Source: Terfezia claveryi
Lineage: Eukaryota; Ascomycota; Pezizomycetes; Pezizales; Pezizaceae
Length of the DNA stretch: 64,000 nucleotides
Reading direction: 5' to 3'
Assembly: GCA_015179025.1 (NCBI GenBank)
Contig: WHUX01000071.1
Coordinates: 186,001-250,000 of the forward strand
Both the position numbers and the translations under genes were made by a program. How positions within the stretch are numbered: the stretch's first letter is position 1; every line of letters begins with the position of its first letter. This document shows, one piece after another, positions 23,493-35,012 of the stretch. The notes under the pieces were generated by a model that was not told the origin of the DNA, did not search any database, and was given only the letters and a program-made list of their open reading frames with translations.

Positions 23493-24756
23493 AAGGGGGA
23501 ATCAAAAAGGGCAGAAGGAACAGGATACTGACTTTGCATTGATGTCGATCGCAGATACAGAGATACACCCCCCTGGTGGGCTACAGTCAACGGAGGATGA
23601 GGACGAGGGAGGAAACGACGATCCACACGAGTCCCGAACGGCACGAACCGAGCGACAAGTGAGTGTAAGCTAGTGTGCTTAGGGAGCACAAGTCTCCAGG
23701 CCAAACTCAGCTTGACATCGTCGTCGCATGCACATGCAATCTCAGCTGACAAGGCAACAAACATGCCGTGAAGGAAACGACTGATGGGGCGGAGGTAAGG
23801 GATCTAGGGGAGGACAGAGTTATATTCATCAGTGGATGCTAGCATCCCTGCAATAACCTACATAATTTCATGAACGCAATACGCATTGTCTTGACAATAC
23901 AACTGTAAATAGCTTCCTATGAATTCTCCGCCAACAACACCCTGCCAGAAGGAATAAAAATATCTACTGCCGTTATTCCCTTTACTCAAGCCAGTAATAT
24001 AAATTGCGTGGAGTTGAGGCGATATATACATCCCTAAGGTCAGTGTAACCCACGTAAAATTTCAATCTAAATCTATTCACAGTCCTAAAACAATGACCTT
24101 GCCCTATGAAATGAAACAACAGGTTCAGAGTTCATAGCAACGTTAACTACTTACCAGAATATACATGCTGTTGCTGATTATATATCGTTATTAAATATGG
24201 ACGAGATATTCAGCCTCGTTAACAGGAATAGGGTACTACTGTTATGGAAGTAGGCTGGTTAAGCAACATGCTAGCATTCTCTGGTAGTCCGTACATTGTT
24301 GCACATCCTGTAGGTCGACTTAGAGTGACATGAGATATTTCCCCCACGAAAGAGAGGAGAAGATATATCTTTTCCACGATCTGCATTAACAGATCCCACA
24401 TAAGATTGTTCATTTAGTAAAACATGACAGTAATGGGAAGGCTCTATATGTTACAGGCATCGCAGATTATCTATCGTTGAGGGAGGAGGTGAGGGAGTCA
24501 TTTTTGTTTTTATAAACTCAATACTCGTATGTTGCCCGTTCATGACAGCATGGGACTTCGTCTCCGATAGTTTAGTACCTGTATTCTTAGCGCCCTTGGT
24601 GTTTATCGTAACATTGCTACCAGTATACAGGGAGAAAGGGACGAATTTTGGTTGTCCGGTATAGCAAGGTCTACTTGCAGACTTGAATAAAAAGAGTCAA
24701 GGGTTATAACCACGAACGCGGTTTATAGCCTATTATTATTTGTGAGGGTGGATATG
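23493..24756. other. Intergenic, no recognisable gene
   Basis: No ORF with a recognisable motif. AT content rises toward 24000-24700. Confidence 0.4.
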
Positions 24757-25729
24757 TTCTGGGCCGCCCGCGGGCGGCATACCCAATGTGACGCTCACGG
24801 GCAATTTAAATAATTACTGAATTTTGTGTATAATGCACTTGTATTGATACAGGTTTACGAGTACTGATTTAACCCAAAAATAAAGAATTGATAACGGTAT
24901 ACCTAGCTGGAGCTATCCCAGCGACTGCAATAGATTCATGTATTTCCCAGTCGATCAGAGCTCCATCTAATATTCCAAGTTGGTTCAGCTAGAGCTGAGA
25001 GGTTAATATAGTCATGATCTGTTAACACTTTCGTATGTCAATAAATTGAGAATTTCAGATTATTCTTAGAGTATCGGCAATAACAATTAGAGTAGAAGTC
25101 CTGAAACGAAAACACCAGTAGCTATACTTAGCAATCTGCGTATAAATAAGTACCTGCGATTAAGAAAGTACTGTTTTGCACCTTACCCGGATCCTATAAG
25201 TAAGAAATAGCTGGGATTTTTCTTACGTATAGGATAAATTGTGCAACAAGATATAAACAAAAAATATTATAATGATGATTATTCCGAACTTCACTGAATC
25301 CACATAGTGCATCGATATTCAGTACAAGATGGTTCTATATAGCCTGACCATAAGGCCCCATATACTAAAAACTCCATAGATAAGAACCCGTAGATAAGAA
25401 ACTAATTTTCAAATTCCTATTGCATAGGAAACCTTGTAGATTTCTATGGTACTGTAGCAACAAACTCAGTATCCTCCTCTCCATTCCATTCATCATCGAA
25501 GATGAAGGTGATGAGTTGTTAACTACACAAGCATGTACTTCATCATTTGAAGGGCTTGAGGTAATTTTTCCGGAATTCTCCCCTTGTTCAATGTCTGCCG
25601 TCTCCCTGTGATGTGGAAGGTGGTCAAGAATGACTTCATACGGTGTTTTTTGAGTGTAGCGGAATGTTTTATTCGATTCACAGTTACCAAATTGAGGAAT
25701 TATATTAATTGCCCGCGAGCGGCCCAGAA
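24757..25729. mobile_element. 973-bp inverted-repeat element, non-autonomous
   Basis: Starts TTCTGGGCCGCCCGCGGGC and ends with the inverse GCCCGCGAGCGGCCCAGAA at 25711-25729 (18 of 19 positions pair). The left 370 bp match the repeat at 14189-14575. No transposase frame is present. A target duplication is not obvious, so the class is open. Confidence 0.6.
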
Positions 25730-25983
25730 GTGACTAAGGAAGGATTAGTGGGACTAGCAGGGGGAAGGATAAAACGAAACGGGATAACGATAGATAATAA
25801 TATAACCTCACAAAATTTGAAGACACCAGAGTTTATAGGGTTTTGGCCTAGAAAAGTATTTGGACCTCGCGGGACGCCTGCCTGAGGTGGCACGAGAAAC
25901 TCACGCTGAGAATGAAACCGAGTCGGCGGATAACTAGAATGTTACGTTCGCAAAAAATGCTTACAATTTGAAATGCTGAATCG

Positions 25984-26592
25984 ATGACTTTAGGTCATAT
26001 CGATCACCTTCAAGTTGAAGTTTATACTGTACGAGTGCGTGGATATCTAGGCTTATTTGCAGGCGGATTTCTACTGTTATTTCCACCCTGCTCTACAACC
26101 ACTACCGGACTTGTGAAGACCTACTCCAACGTGTTCAAAATAATACCACTAAAGCTCGTGGTGAACACTATGAACATAAAAATGAGGTCTTTGCTTATTG
26201 GCAATATTGTTAGTGTATATATGTCACTCGACCAGTCAGACATGGTACTAATGACCGACATCTCTAGTGTCTCATTGTGCGCAAACTTCATTTTAAAAAC
26301 TACATACGGCTTATTAGATCGGTATTATCTAGCTCGAGAGCTGCTACGTATTCTAGACTTATTAGATGTACCCAATATTCAAATTCTAAAGGGATACAAT
26401 ATTTTTATTTCTGAGCGTGCCTGGCCTGATATTGCACTACACTTCAAAAAAGCTCCTCGCCATACTGCTCCCAGTTTATATCCCGAAGTCTGTTTTCTAC
26501 ATTCTCTATTTAACTTCTATATAGACTTACTTACGTTTATGATAGAATTCCTGCAAGTGCAAGGAGAAATGCTAACCCGACAATGCAGCTGA
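25984..26592 (+). CDS. Hypothetical ORF, 202 codons
   Basis: An uninterrupted frame from ATG 25984 to TGA 26592. There are hydrophobic stretches at residues 19-33 (YLGLFAGGFLLLFPP) and near the C-terminus. Phrases such as NIQILKGYNIFISE and ISSVSLCANFIL look protein-like, but I recognise no family. It could be a fragment of a larger dead transposon protein. No splice evidence and no neighbour link was found. Confidence 0.3.
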   Translation: MTLGHIDHLQVEVYTVRVRGYLGLFAGGFLLLFPPCSTTTTGLVKTYSNVFKIIPLKLVVNTMNIKMRSLLIGNIVSVYMSLDQSDMVLMTDISSVSLCANFILKTTYGLLDRYYLARELLRILDLLDVPNIQILKGYNIFISERAWPDIALHFKKAPRHTAPSLYPEVCFLHSLFNFYIDLLTFMIEFLQVQGEMLTRQCS

Positions 26593-26988
26593 AGTAAATC
26601 CGATTTGCATTATCGCAGCCACTGCCACTCCTCACATAGCTACCTGAATACTCCTATGGACCAAGAGGCACAGTCACAATCGGACTCCGAATCGGAAGTA
26701 CTCCGAAGCGGAACTGGAGGAGCATGGTGATATTTCATTATTGAGTACAATTCATGTTCGTCAGAGCTGATGTATTTTCATCTTCCATGTACCCTCACTA
26801 AATTACTTCATTTGGTAATCACCGGGGGGGCCAACCAATGATCTGGCCTCCAGAGGAATTTCATTTGAGCATTCCCGGGCAGGGCGTAGGCCAGCCCTCC
26901 CAAGAATCGTGTGGCTTCCCGGGCAGGCCGGAACACCTTTACTCGCAGCCACATGCCAATGTATAGGCACTGTCAAACCCGTCGCTGA

Positions 26989-28095
26989 TTTTTTGTTTTT
27001 TTTGGAGTCTATACGTCTGTGGAGCCCACCTAAGGCTATGAGACGGACCCGATCCTCATCTTGGAAGACCCGGTACACCCTCGGGACAACGGGCTACATA
27101 AACGTCCAGCCTTCCGAACCTAAGAAATGTCATAACAGAAATAACCCCGTCCTCCTCCGCCACGCCCACTTTCCGGCTGACAGCCCCACATAAGTATAAC
27201 CTCCGCCATCACGCCCCTACCGGCCCTCCCCTTAACAAATGAAATTCGTGACCCTTCCCGTCTCACCCTCCGCTCAGGCTAGATCAAGGTTGGAAAAAAA
27301 CGTCTCCACCAGGTCTACCGTATGTTCATCCCCTCCGTCCTTTATCTTCTTCAGCCACCTCCTCCGGTCATCCATATCTTCCCAGCTCCCCCACCTTCTG
27401 CCGATTTCCTCTCCCCGTGGACACACCAAGGCTACGTGCTTGCCTGTTTCCACTTATCGGCCACATGTTCTGCACTAAATTGCTCTTCCCTGTCCTGCAG
27501 TGGACGTTTTTGACCCGTGCTTTCCGCTCCCACCTGACTACCCTGCCGCCACCTGACCCGACCACTCTTTTTTCTGCCTCTCTTCTCCGCTTCCACTGCT
27601 GCTTAAGACCCTCCTCTGTAATTAGAGGTTCGGATGGGTAAGGGTCTTCTGCTCCTGCCTTTGCCAGAATGTCCGCTCCTCATTCCCAGGGATACCTACA
27701 TGTGCCTTGACCCAGCCAAACCTGACTGCCCCTGGTCCTAGTGTATCCTGTCTTTTCCTAACCTCAACCACTGTAGACCGGCCTAAGTCTGCAGTTCTCG
27801 CCTTTCCTCTTTTCCCTGCCTTTCTGATTGCTGCGACAGCTGCTTGCGAATCTGTGAGAAGTAGAAGCTTCTAGTCCAATGGAATTTCCGATAAAGCTTT
27901 TCTTAGGCTTGCTACTTCTCCGTCCCATACTGTGCACAACTTCCCCAATCCAACGCTTCCTTTAGATCTTCCCCCTCTGAGCACCATCCTCCTCCAACCC
28001 TTCCCTCTTCACTCATACTGCTGTCTGAGTAAACTGCTACTGCGTCCTCTCTAACCTCCTCAATCCTTCTTAGCCACCAGTCTGGTTTTGCCTTC
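26989..28095 (-). mobile_element. 5'-truncated Tad1-like LINE
   Basis: Minus-strand copy of the same LINE as at 12150-13276. Read on the minus strand it contains VAVYSDSSM (start of RNase H), LLLTDSQAAVAAIRKAG, GAVRFGWVKAHVGIPGN and CRTCGR then HVALVC at the Cys-rich C-terminus. The 3' UTR with CTCATAGCCTTAGG follows, and the A-rich tail is at 26989-27006. Frameshifts and stops interrupt it. Sequence from 28096 to 28573 is antisense to a partly open frame (28258-28491) that I do not recognise; it may be further LINE sequence. Confidence 0.7.
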
Positions 28096-28573
28096 CTAGT
28101 AGTCCCAAGTTGATGACCGGATATCAGTAATTGGAACCTTTCCTTCCAGACTCAAGACTTGATTGCTTTCCTCTTTCAAGCAACTTGTCTTACTTAAGAT
28201 GGCTGTGATCACCGATGTGAATTTGTCAACTTGTAGGTATGGTTTGCTGAAATCATCCTATGACCTGCCTGCCTCCTCATTCTTCCCTTTACTTGTTTTC
28301 CAGAGATCTCCAAGTGCGGTGGAATCCCTCATCATCTTGCCAGCAAGTCTTGCTAACCCCTCGCTCATTAAATGTATGCAGTGAGCCAGGAATGCACTAC
28401 CCAATGTCATCCTACAAATATCAAATGCATAAACAAGTCTTGTTCCAGTCCGTCCTCCTCCATCTCTCCTTCTCAAGAAGTCACAATTCACGTTGTAAGC
28501 CCTTCCGCTTAGCCGGTCTATCCATTTTGTGCAACTTCAATTCATCCGGTACCTCACTTCTTTTATATCTAGA

Positions 28574-28581
28574 TTTTACTC
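28574..28581 (+). repeat. 8-bp target-site duplication, left (TTTTACTC)
   Basis: Lies directly before the left terminal inverted repeat and is identical to 48411-48418, directly after the right one. Confidence 0.9.
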
Positions 28582-28833
28582 CACCTCTAGCATGCAGCTC
28601 GAACATTACTTAAGAATGGGGCAATTCTAAAATGCCCCCATTGTTAAGTAATGTACACGGCAGGGCAATCCCACCCGCGCTAAAATAACTTCTTGGCACA
28701 CATTATATCTTTAGGCTGGGTGGCGAAGACTGTTCGTGTGCGCAAACTTTAGTCTTCCGTGCTGATAATAAAGACTACTACGTGCCGTGCAATATTTGTC
28801 TTCCGTGTTGATAATGAAGACTGCTACGTGCCG
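28582..28833 (+). repeat. Left terminal inverted repeat (252 bp)
   Basis: Reverse complement of 48159-48410 with about ten mismatches, nearly all C/T or G/A. It starts CACCTCTAGC. It contains a near-palindrome ACATTACTTAAGAATGGGGC / CCCCATTGTTAAGTAATGT at 28603-28655, then GTCTTC-based repeats at the inner side. Confidence 0.9.
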
Positions 28834-28889
28834 TGCAATATTTGTCTTCCGTCTTGATAATGAAGACTACTACGTGCCGTGCAATATTT
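28752..28889 (+). repeat. Subterminal 46-bp tandem repeats, three units
   Basis: Units start at 28752, 28798 and 28844, with a fourth start at 28890. Each holds an inverted pair, GTCTTCC and GAAGAC, and the phrase CTACGTGCCGTGCAATATTT. The right end has about two units in inverse orientation. Likely transposase binding sites. Confidence 0.8.
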
Positions 28890-29602
28890 GTCTTCAAGCT
28901 GGAAATGTAGACTACCTGGCTCATTTAATAACATCATGATTATTTCACCTTCCACTCCGTGCTTGAAGATTTCACGTCACGTGCTCGATTTGAGCACTGC
29001 TGTCACCATGACATGATGGCTTCAACTCTACAATTGCGATTGAAGATGCTGACCGCCATCTTCTTCTCTATGGTCAATACTGCCTCCATTGCGTTTTCTA
29101 CTCCAATTGCGAAATTAAGACTAGGTGATTAAGACAATCTGTATTGTTCTCCCACCGCCCTGGGCTAGGTGCCCTTGACAAGTCAAGTAACTACCGTATA
29201 CATCTCGGCCTGTTGACTCCATATGAATTGATATGACTGTCAATGAATGTGTAATGTAATGTAATTTCAAGGGGCAGAATAAATCTACTCGAAAGATATT
29301 GAGTGATGTTATATGCACTGATATGTATGACCTGAATTATTGGTAGGGTATGATATGATGCTATATGTGTTCATATGACGGCATATTCCTACCTGGTTTT
29401 TTAGTGAACTATACATAGCATAGTTGCATATGTGTGCGAATTATTTTGCTTAGGTGGGTTGCTGACTGTTTATTTCTTTCTTCTCCTTCACCCAAACTTG
29501 GTATCCACATAGTATACACATATCCCTACACCACCCTGCCCTATATATCTCTATCACCGTGATCTTTTATACAACGCAACGATCGAATACCAATCACTAA
29601 AT
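28890..29602. other. Left subterminal non-coding region
   Basis: AT-rich, with several CATATGA/ATATGATATG motifs at 29220-29390. A TATA-like CCTATATATC at about 29541 lies about 60 bp before the first cargo gene. Confidence 0.5.
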
Positions 29603-30830
29603 ATGGAATGCCCAGTGCCTGGCTATACCAAATCCTATAAAGGGAAGTCGGCAAATAGCAGCTTACAGCAACACCTGAAGGCATCACACAAAGACTATGT
29701 ACTTCAGAGTAATGAACAACAGCCTGTACGAGACCCCAGGACCGTACGTAAAGAAATCAATGCTCGGTATAAAGCCAAATACCCTCGCCGTGGACTCGCC
29801 TTGACCAGGATGAAGCAAATCAAAGGTTTGGCTAAGAAGCTTTTAGAGAAGGAAAACCTAGCTCGGAAGCCTCAAAGATTGCTTCCACTAGTACTGAACG
29901 CAATAGTTGATGAAAGAAATATATATTGGATCTTAAAAGAGAGATATGGTCTGTTTGTGGGCAGGTTAAAAAGGATATATGATTGGAACCGGGTGGCGAA
30001 AGTATATATAGAGCGCAATTGGCATATATCATTCTGGATTGTTAACAGAAGCTATGTAGAAAGTTGCCCGATTCTCAAAGCAACCCATATTCGATGAGGA
30101 GGTTGGAGATGAATGGGAAGCATATTTGAGCTACAGCCTGCAGATCCTTGAATACCGAAGTCAAATGAAGGACTACCAGGCTTCAGAGGAAGCATTTGAT
30201 TATAGACTTCAACTTTGGAAAGAAGACTACACGGCCACCAGGACAACGCGAATTCAGGAGGAAGCCGAGATACTGTATAGACAGAAGTATGAGTCACAAT
30301 ACCAGGATGATTATGACTATGAAGCTGGGGATAATAGTACTACCGGTCCCAAGCATAGACCAAGCCTAGGCAAGAGCAACTATCCAGAACCTGACATTCT
30401 CCAGAGGTTTTAGCTTGGTGGGTACAAGGTATTTTGCCAGAGTTGGGCCGGTTGATAGTATCTGATGAATCTACACTTCTGCGTACTGCAACTAGACTTG
30501 GGATTCTTAGAGCGAATGAGGGGGCAGAAGCTGCTTTTACGAGTGAATGGTTAGGCCCAGGGTATTATGGTCATGAAGGTTTGTCTTACCTATGTTAACA
30601 CAGGTATATTAACTATTGCTAACAGTTTAAAAGCCGAGGATACACTTCTAGAACTAGCCTTCCAGGTCCAGGAAAGGATCCCGAAGGCTCTAATAGAAAC
30701 TACACCAGTAAGGTGGTTCCAATTTGTTGTAGTTCTGGAGTTACTGAATTTGTTGATTATGGAAGATCTCGAGATTGCATATGAGGAGGCAAATGAAGTG
30801 AGATTACAAAGTACAGTCGAAGAGTTGTAA
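29603..30830 (+). pseudogene. Cargo gene A: zinc-finger-like protein of unknown function
   Basis: ATG at 29603. The N-terminus (ECPVPGYTKSY, then LQQHLKASH) looks like a C2H2 finger in which the second Cys is Tyr (TAT; one transition from Cys). A basic region follows. Exon 1 is 29603-30001; an intron at 30002-30059 (58 bp, phase 0, GTATAT donor, GTTAAC branch, TGTAG acceptor) joins KRIYDWNRVAK to KVARFSKQPIFDEEV in one frame. Exon 2 runs to a TAG at 30411. Open protein-like sequence continues in a shifted frame (EVLAWWVQGILPELGRLIV) to about 30593, and again at 30600-30830 (AEDTLLELAFQVQE). I could not find clean splice sites there, so a frameshift or further introns are possible. The family is not recognised. 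Confidence 0.55.
30002..30059 (+). other. Intron of cargo gene A
   Basis: 58 bp, phase 0. Donor GTATAT, branch-like GTTAACA, acceptor TGTAG. Splicing removes frame-2 stops and joins two open frames. Confidence 0.65.
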
Positions 30831-30951
30831 GGAACCTGAGCAGGAGAGCGATTGTAGTTAGTATGCACTGCAATGGTTGTATATGGGTGGGAAGTTCTTG
30901 TAGTGGTAGCTCTCCTCCTACCTTAGTTAATAGTTATATATACCTAGTTGC

Positions 30952-31066
30952 GTACGGGTTTGGCAGATTAAGTTGCCTCACCATTGAATCCACCCGGGTT
31001 TCCGGGTGGCTCCTCATGGCCCCCCTGATAGGGCCGCATTGGAGTAACAAGTATATAAATAAAAAA
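30952..31066 (+). repeat. SINE-like repeat, copy 2
   Basis: A-box-like TGGCAGATTAAGTTG and B-box-like TTGAATCC are spaced as in tRNA-derived SINEs, followed by CCCGGGTTTCCGGGTGGCTC and an A-rich end. Matches 48950-49072 over about 115 bp and 15150-15240 over its 3' half. Confidence 0.55.
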
Positions 31067-31327
31067 AAGATTGCAGTGGTACCTAGCTCGAGAAATGTAA
31101 ATCGCTTATCGTGTTGCTACTATAAGGTTGTTTGTTAATGATAGGAGCCAAGCATTCATTAAATCTTGATTGTGTACTTATATTTGTGTATGTCCTCCTA
31201 TGTAGTTTGGTTATGTTTAATAATCACTGCTGCCTTTTCAACATTCTATAACAACCACATATTCCATCAGGCGAGGCCCTCGATAACTCACCAATACCCA
31301 TAGACACCCATCAGTAAATCAATTAGA

Positions 31328-32456
31328 ATGTCTAATGTTGAAGAAGTGGAAGGTGATGAGTTTGAAATCAAAAGCAAAGAGATTGTGGAAACCTTCGTTC
31401 AAGGAATTCGGGGTTTATGTGCTGAACAAGGAAAGGACTTCAGATATACAATGAATAATATCGTAAAGGGCCTACCTACTATAGCTATGAGAACCTGGAC
31501 ATATAAGCCAAATGCCTGGAACATGAGCCTGCGAGTGGCCGCAAAGGAGATGCTGGCCGAATTGAAGAAAGGTGGTAAAGAGCTACGAGGCCAACTGGCC
31601 AGGTATGCTAAGGAGCATGGATACACTGCGGAAAGAAAAGAGGAACTCGATACATGGTTGAAGCGGAGAAGCAAGATCTTGTTTATGGGGTTAAAATTAT
31701 CACAGACCCAGTAGTGAAGGCACGGAAAAAGGCCTTGAAAGCATTGTCCAACTTGGTAAGTAACTAGCCAATCGCAAAGCCAATCCGAAAGGGTACTGGT
31801 AGATAGAGCACTCTTAACTAACCTATACCTTACAGTGTAATTATGCTCAGGAGTTAGGGATTCATATAATCTTAATGGCAGCTTCTTCAGAAGATAAACT
31901 GCATATTGCAACTGAGGGGCTTGCGGAGAAGTTTGCTGTCCTCCAGGACATCAAAAAGGTTGGTATTCCGCAGTTTGAGCTGCTCATTCGTGGTGGAATG
32001 ATTGAAGAGGAAGCCAGGGAGGCTGTAGCTCAAAAAGTAGTTAAAAGTAGAGACCAAGCAAGGAAAGAATGTACTAATGCTTTACTGAAGGCAATAAGTG
32101 AGTTAGTCCTGTAATTCTCCCGGTCTCTAATACCTTTAACTTATACTACTTCAATCAAGACGAACAGATAAAACGCCCAAATAAACCGATGAAGTCAGTT
32201 CCACGCCAGTCAGGTATGTTTCTGGAGAGCCTAAAGAATGCTGGGCTGAGAGTGTCATGGCCAAGGAATGGGGGATCAACAAAGATGGAGAAGGTTGTTC
32301 AATCACAGGATGCTGGAATATCCGAGCAATCTTGAAGGCTTTGGCAGAGAAGCAGCTATAATTCAGTGAAGGCGAGAGTGATGATGTCAATATGGAAGAG
32401 CAGGATGTGGACAGTTGGGATGTGGAAGGCCAGGAAGGTGAGGAATAGGCCAATAG
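31328..32456 (+). pseudogene. Cargo gene B: unknown helical protein
   Basis: ATG 31328 opens an acidic, helix-rich protein (VEEVEGDEFEIKSKE, MLAELKKGGKELRGQL). At about 31655 the frame breaks; restoring it needs a one-base indel, after which VYGVKIITDPVVKARKKAL continues to a donor at 31756. Intron 31756-31835 (80 bp, GTAAGT, CTAAC, TTACAG, phase 0) joins SNL to CNYAQELGIHII. Exon 2 continues to about 32103 (AVAQKVVKSRDQARKEC). A further exon at about 32160-32456 reads VSGEPKECWAESVMAKEWG and AILKALAEKQL, broken by TAA codons at likely Gln codons, and ends acidic (DDVNMEEQDVDSWDVEGQ). No family recognised. Confidence 0.6.
31756..31835 (+). other. Intron of cargo gene B
   Basis: 80 bp with GTAAGT donor, TTAACTAAC branch region and CTTACAG acceptor. 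A near-ideal fungal intron. Confidence 0.8.
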
Positions 32457-32549
32457 CTTGTTGTGAGCTAATAGATTGTCGTTGTGTGGTTCATATATGA
32501 GTTTGATACTTAATATGTGCCAAGAAACAATTATTCTTTCTTACATAAC

Positions 32550-32805
32550 TGTCAAAAACAAAAAAAAAAAAGCCACCCTATACGGGTATTAAAAGAAATC
32601 AAACAAACCCTATGCAATCGAAAAAAAAAAAAAAAAATAAACAAAGCTACCCATTGCAACTACCTATTTAAAAGAAATAAAACAAAACAAGAAAAGAAAA
32701 AAGAATAAAAAAGAATAACAAAATAAAACAAAGACACCCCACGTCTCACTCATGAAAAAGAAAAAAAAGAATAACAAAACACCCCACGTATTACCATGAA
32801 AGAAA
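32550..32805 (+). repeat. A-rich, purine-rich low-complexity tract
   Basis: Runs of A with AAAGAAATAAAACAAAAC and AAAGAATAAC units, repeated in two blocks. The first two blocks contain TACGGGTATT and ACCCATTGCAACTACCTATT followed by AAAGAAAT, suggesting a diverged tandem repeat. Confidence 0.7.
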
Positions 32806-32818
32806 AGCAAATACAGAG

Positions 32819-33632
32819 CTAGAACTTCATTTGATCTAGTTGTGATTGAAGGTCCTGAACCTCCCTCTCAGAAATGTGCCCATATCTACGCTTTTTGGTC
32901 TGGGAATTCTTTGATGGTTTCTGAGATTTATTATGCGATTCACCCAATTCTGCAACATTTCCAGGGTGAAAGACTTCGGTCAATTTGGAATTTTGCACGG
33001 GGCTTTGGCTTCATTAGCTTAGTGATCTATGAAGGATTAGCTAGGGAATCTCTGATAGATCCAACGAGGGCAGAGACCATGCATGGAAGACTTCTTCGGG
33101 CATCTCGTCAATAAACATGCCAATCTCATGCCAGGCCCTAATTGCACCGGGCCTAGCTCTGGGACCACCGGGCCTAGATCTGGAAGAGCTTGGCCATGGT
33201 GTAGTTGGTCAAACAAGAGGAGTTGCGACCCCAATGGTTCTGAGTCTGAGATGCTGGTATTACTGCCTCAGGCTCATTTGGTATATTGAGTTCTTTTCGG
33301 CAATCATATCGAGAATTCCCTGTTGCAGTTCTTGTCGAGGGGCAGGTATGCGGCTATCAATCGCATCCTAAAATAAGTACTATTATATTAGTCTTTCTAT
33401 CCAAAAGTATAGATTTACTCGAGAGAGATCATACACAAAACCTTTATAGTTGATCACTCCAAGGCCTGAGTCGGCTTCTTAGATGATCAAATTCTTCTTT
33501 AGTTAGACTGGTCAGACTACCATCGCGTTCCTGGATGGTATCTGCAGCCTCCTGCACAATCTTGCTCCGAATGAGGTTCATAGGAACCCCCATTAAGTTT
33601 CGAGCCATTGTGCTAGAACCAGAATATGACAT
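32819..33632 (-). pseudogene. Cargo gene C: unknown protein, minus strand
   Basis: ATG at 33632 (MSYSGSSTMARNLMGVPMN). Exon 1 ends at 33435 and a 67-bp intron (33434-33368: GTATGA donor, ACTAAT branch, TTTTAG acceptor, phase 0) leads to exon 2, which keeps one frame to TAG 32819. Exon 2 contains DSRIPAPRQELQQGILDM, an Arg/Pro/Gly stretch, AWHEIGMFIDEMPEEVFHAW and a basic C-terminus (KKRRYGHISEREVQDLQSQL). In-frame stops occur in exon 1 (33444) and several times in exon 2 (including TAG at 33041), mostly at likely Gln or Arg codons; no indels are needed. Divergently placed from gene D with 437 bp between the starts. No family recognised. Confidence 0.6.
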
Positions 33633-34069
33633 TATTGTAATGTTGGCTAGTAGAGTGTAAGTGAGTGTGTCGGTGAAGTGACTGTGATGAGGTTGGTTTG
33701 AGTAGAGTAGAGTGGAGGCGTTACGGCATGATGTGTTTGGTAACTTACTATGGGATTTGGAGTCATATGAATATGAATGACAACACATGGAATTTCCACA
33801 AGGTTCTTGCAAGTCTGGCTTGCACTAGCCCCTCAGTAGGTGCTGATAAGAACCCGATATCAAACTTCTGGCTTTGGCGGTTTGTTTTCACCATACCACA
33901 CCCACAACCCTACAACCAGAGCCCAACCCACAACCAGAACAGACTCACCCCAACCTACTGGTACCAGTGCTTCATCTCCAATTTGTCCCACTACCGTGCA
34001 TCAACCCCGCATTCACCCACCACATCTACAATGATCCCCCCAATCTCTCAGTCACTGACAAAGAAGAAC
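33633..34069. promoter_or_regulatory. Divergent intergenic region between cargo genes C and D
   Basis: 437 bp between two head-to-head starts. Probably carries both promoters. The ORF 33698-34147 is the upstream extension of gene D's frame and is not needed. Confidence 0.4.
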
Positions 34070-34297
34070 ATGTCTAAAGTAGGTGCTAATACAACGAAAA
34101 GTAAATTTGACTGTGAAACTAATAAGGGAGGTTGTACTTTCTGTTGAAAACGAAAGTGCAAGGCTAAAGGCGAGACAAAGAAAATACAAAAGAGGCTACG
34201 CATGCAAATTGCAAATGAGCAAGACACTCCTGGAGCAACAGAGCCAACGGAGGAAGAAATGGGGAAGTGGATTCTAGCTCAAGAGCTTGGACGTGAG

Positions 34298-34346
34298 GTA
34301 AGGCATGAACCTAAGTTTAACATAATATGTCCTGACCTAGGAGCAG
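34298..34346 (+). other. Intron 1 of cargo gene D
   Basis: 49 bp, GTAAGG donor and GAGCAG acceptor, phase 0. Confidence 0.7.
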
Positions 34347-34505
34347 GTTTTTGCATTAGGGGATGATGAAGAAGCTATCCTGCGTGCGTATGTCTATGAC
34401 AATGGTTTGCGAGGAAGTAGGCCCAAAGAGCTATTTTTGGAACTCTTAAGCAAACTCAATGTCGAGGATATGCCACAGTTTGAAGGTCGTATTCAGAAAA
34501 TCAAG

Positions 34506-34589
34506 GTAAGTTACCGTGTTTCTATGCAGCATTGCCGTATCGTAGTAGGAAGCCTGCATAAAGTATTAACGGTGGAAGCTCGATAATAG
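34506..34589 (+). other. Intron 2 of cargo gene D
   Basis: 84 bp, GTAAGT donor, TATTAAC branch and AATAG acceptor, phase 0. Confidence 0.7.
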
Positions 34590-35012
34590 AACCGAATCCA
34601 GAATGAAGCTCGAATTGCAAATCAGATGGAGAAAATGGTCAAAGTTGAGGCTCTACAGGACATGACAATCCGGATGAGGGCATGGCTTTCCTCAATGAAA
34701 AAGAGGAAGGGAGGCGCAAATGCCCTGATGAGCCAAGGTCTATTTTGTTGGGATTCTGTATCGGTTGATGAAGGCATTGATATGCTAAACTCATTGAAGC
34801 AACAGATAGCCTCTTTGGATGGTGGTGAAGAGGCCCTTGTGGAGGCAGGGTTTCCTTAGTAGATATATAGGGCTTTTTTGCTTATAGTAGTTTCTTTTGT
34901 TTTTTGCAAAGCTAGTAATAGGGTATTAGCACTACAAGCACGAGGGCATGAGGGATTACCACTACACATGGGTATTAAGGAATCATATGTCTGTTCAATA
35001 AAAGCATATGGG

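Larger units (their letters stand above)
34070..34859 (+). pseudogene. Cargo gene D: Cys-rich and helical protein, three exons
   Basis: Exon 1 is 34070-34297 (MSKVGANTTKSKFDCETNKG), exon 2 is 34347-34505 and exon 3 is 34590-34859. Introns of 49 bp (GTAAGG...GCAG) and 84 bp (GTAAGT...TATTAAC...ATAG) both fall in phase 0, and the joined frame is about 218 codons. The N-terminus has four Cys spaced C-x6-C-x2-C-x4-C followed by basic KAKGETKKIQKR, which suggests a zinc-binding and nucleic-acid-binding head. The rest is helical (ELFLELLSKLNVEDMPQFEG; NSLKQQIASLDGGEEALVE). Only one defect is seen: a TGA at 34145-34147 just after the third Cys, at a likely Trp codon. Family not recognised. Confidence 0.65.
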
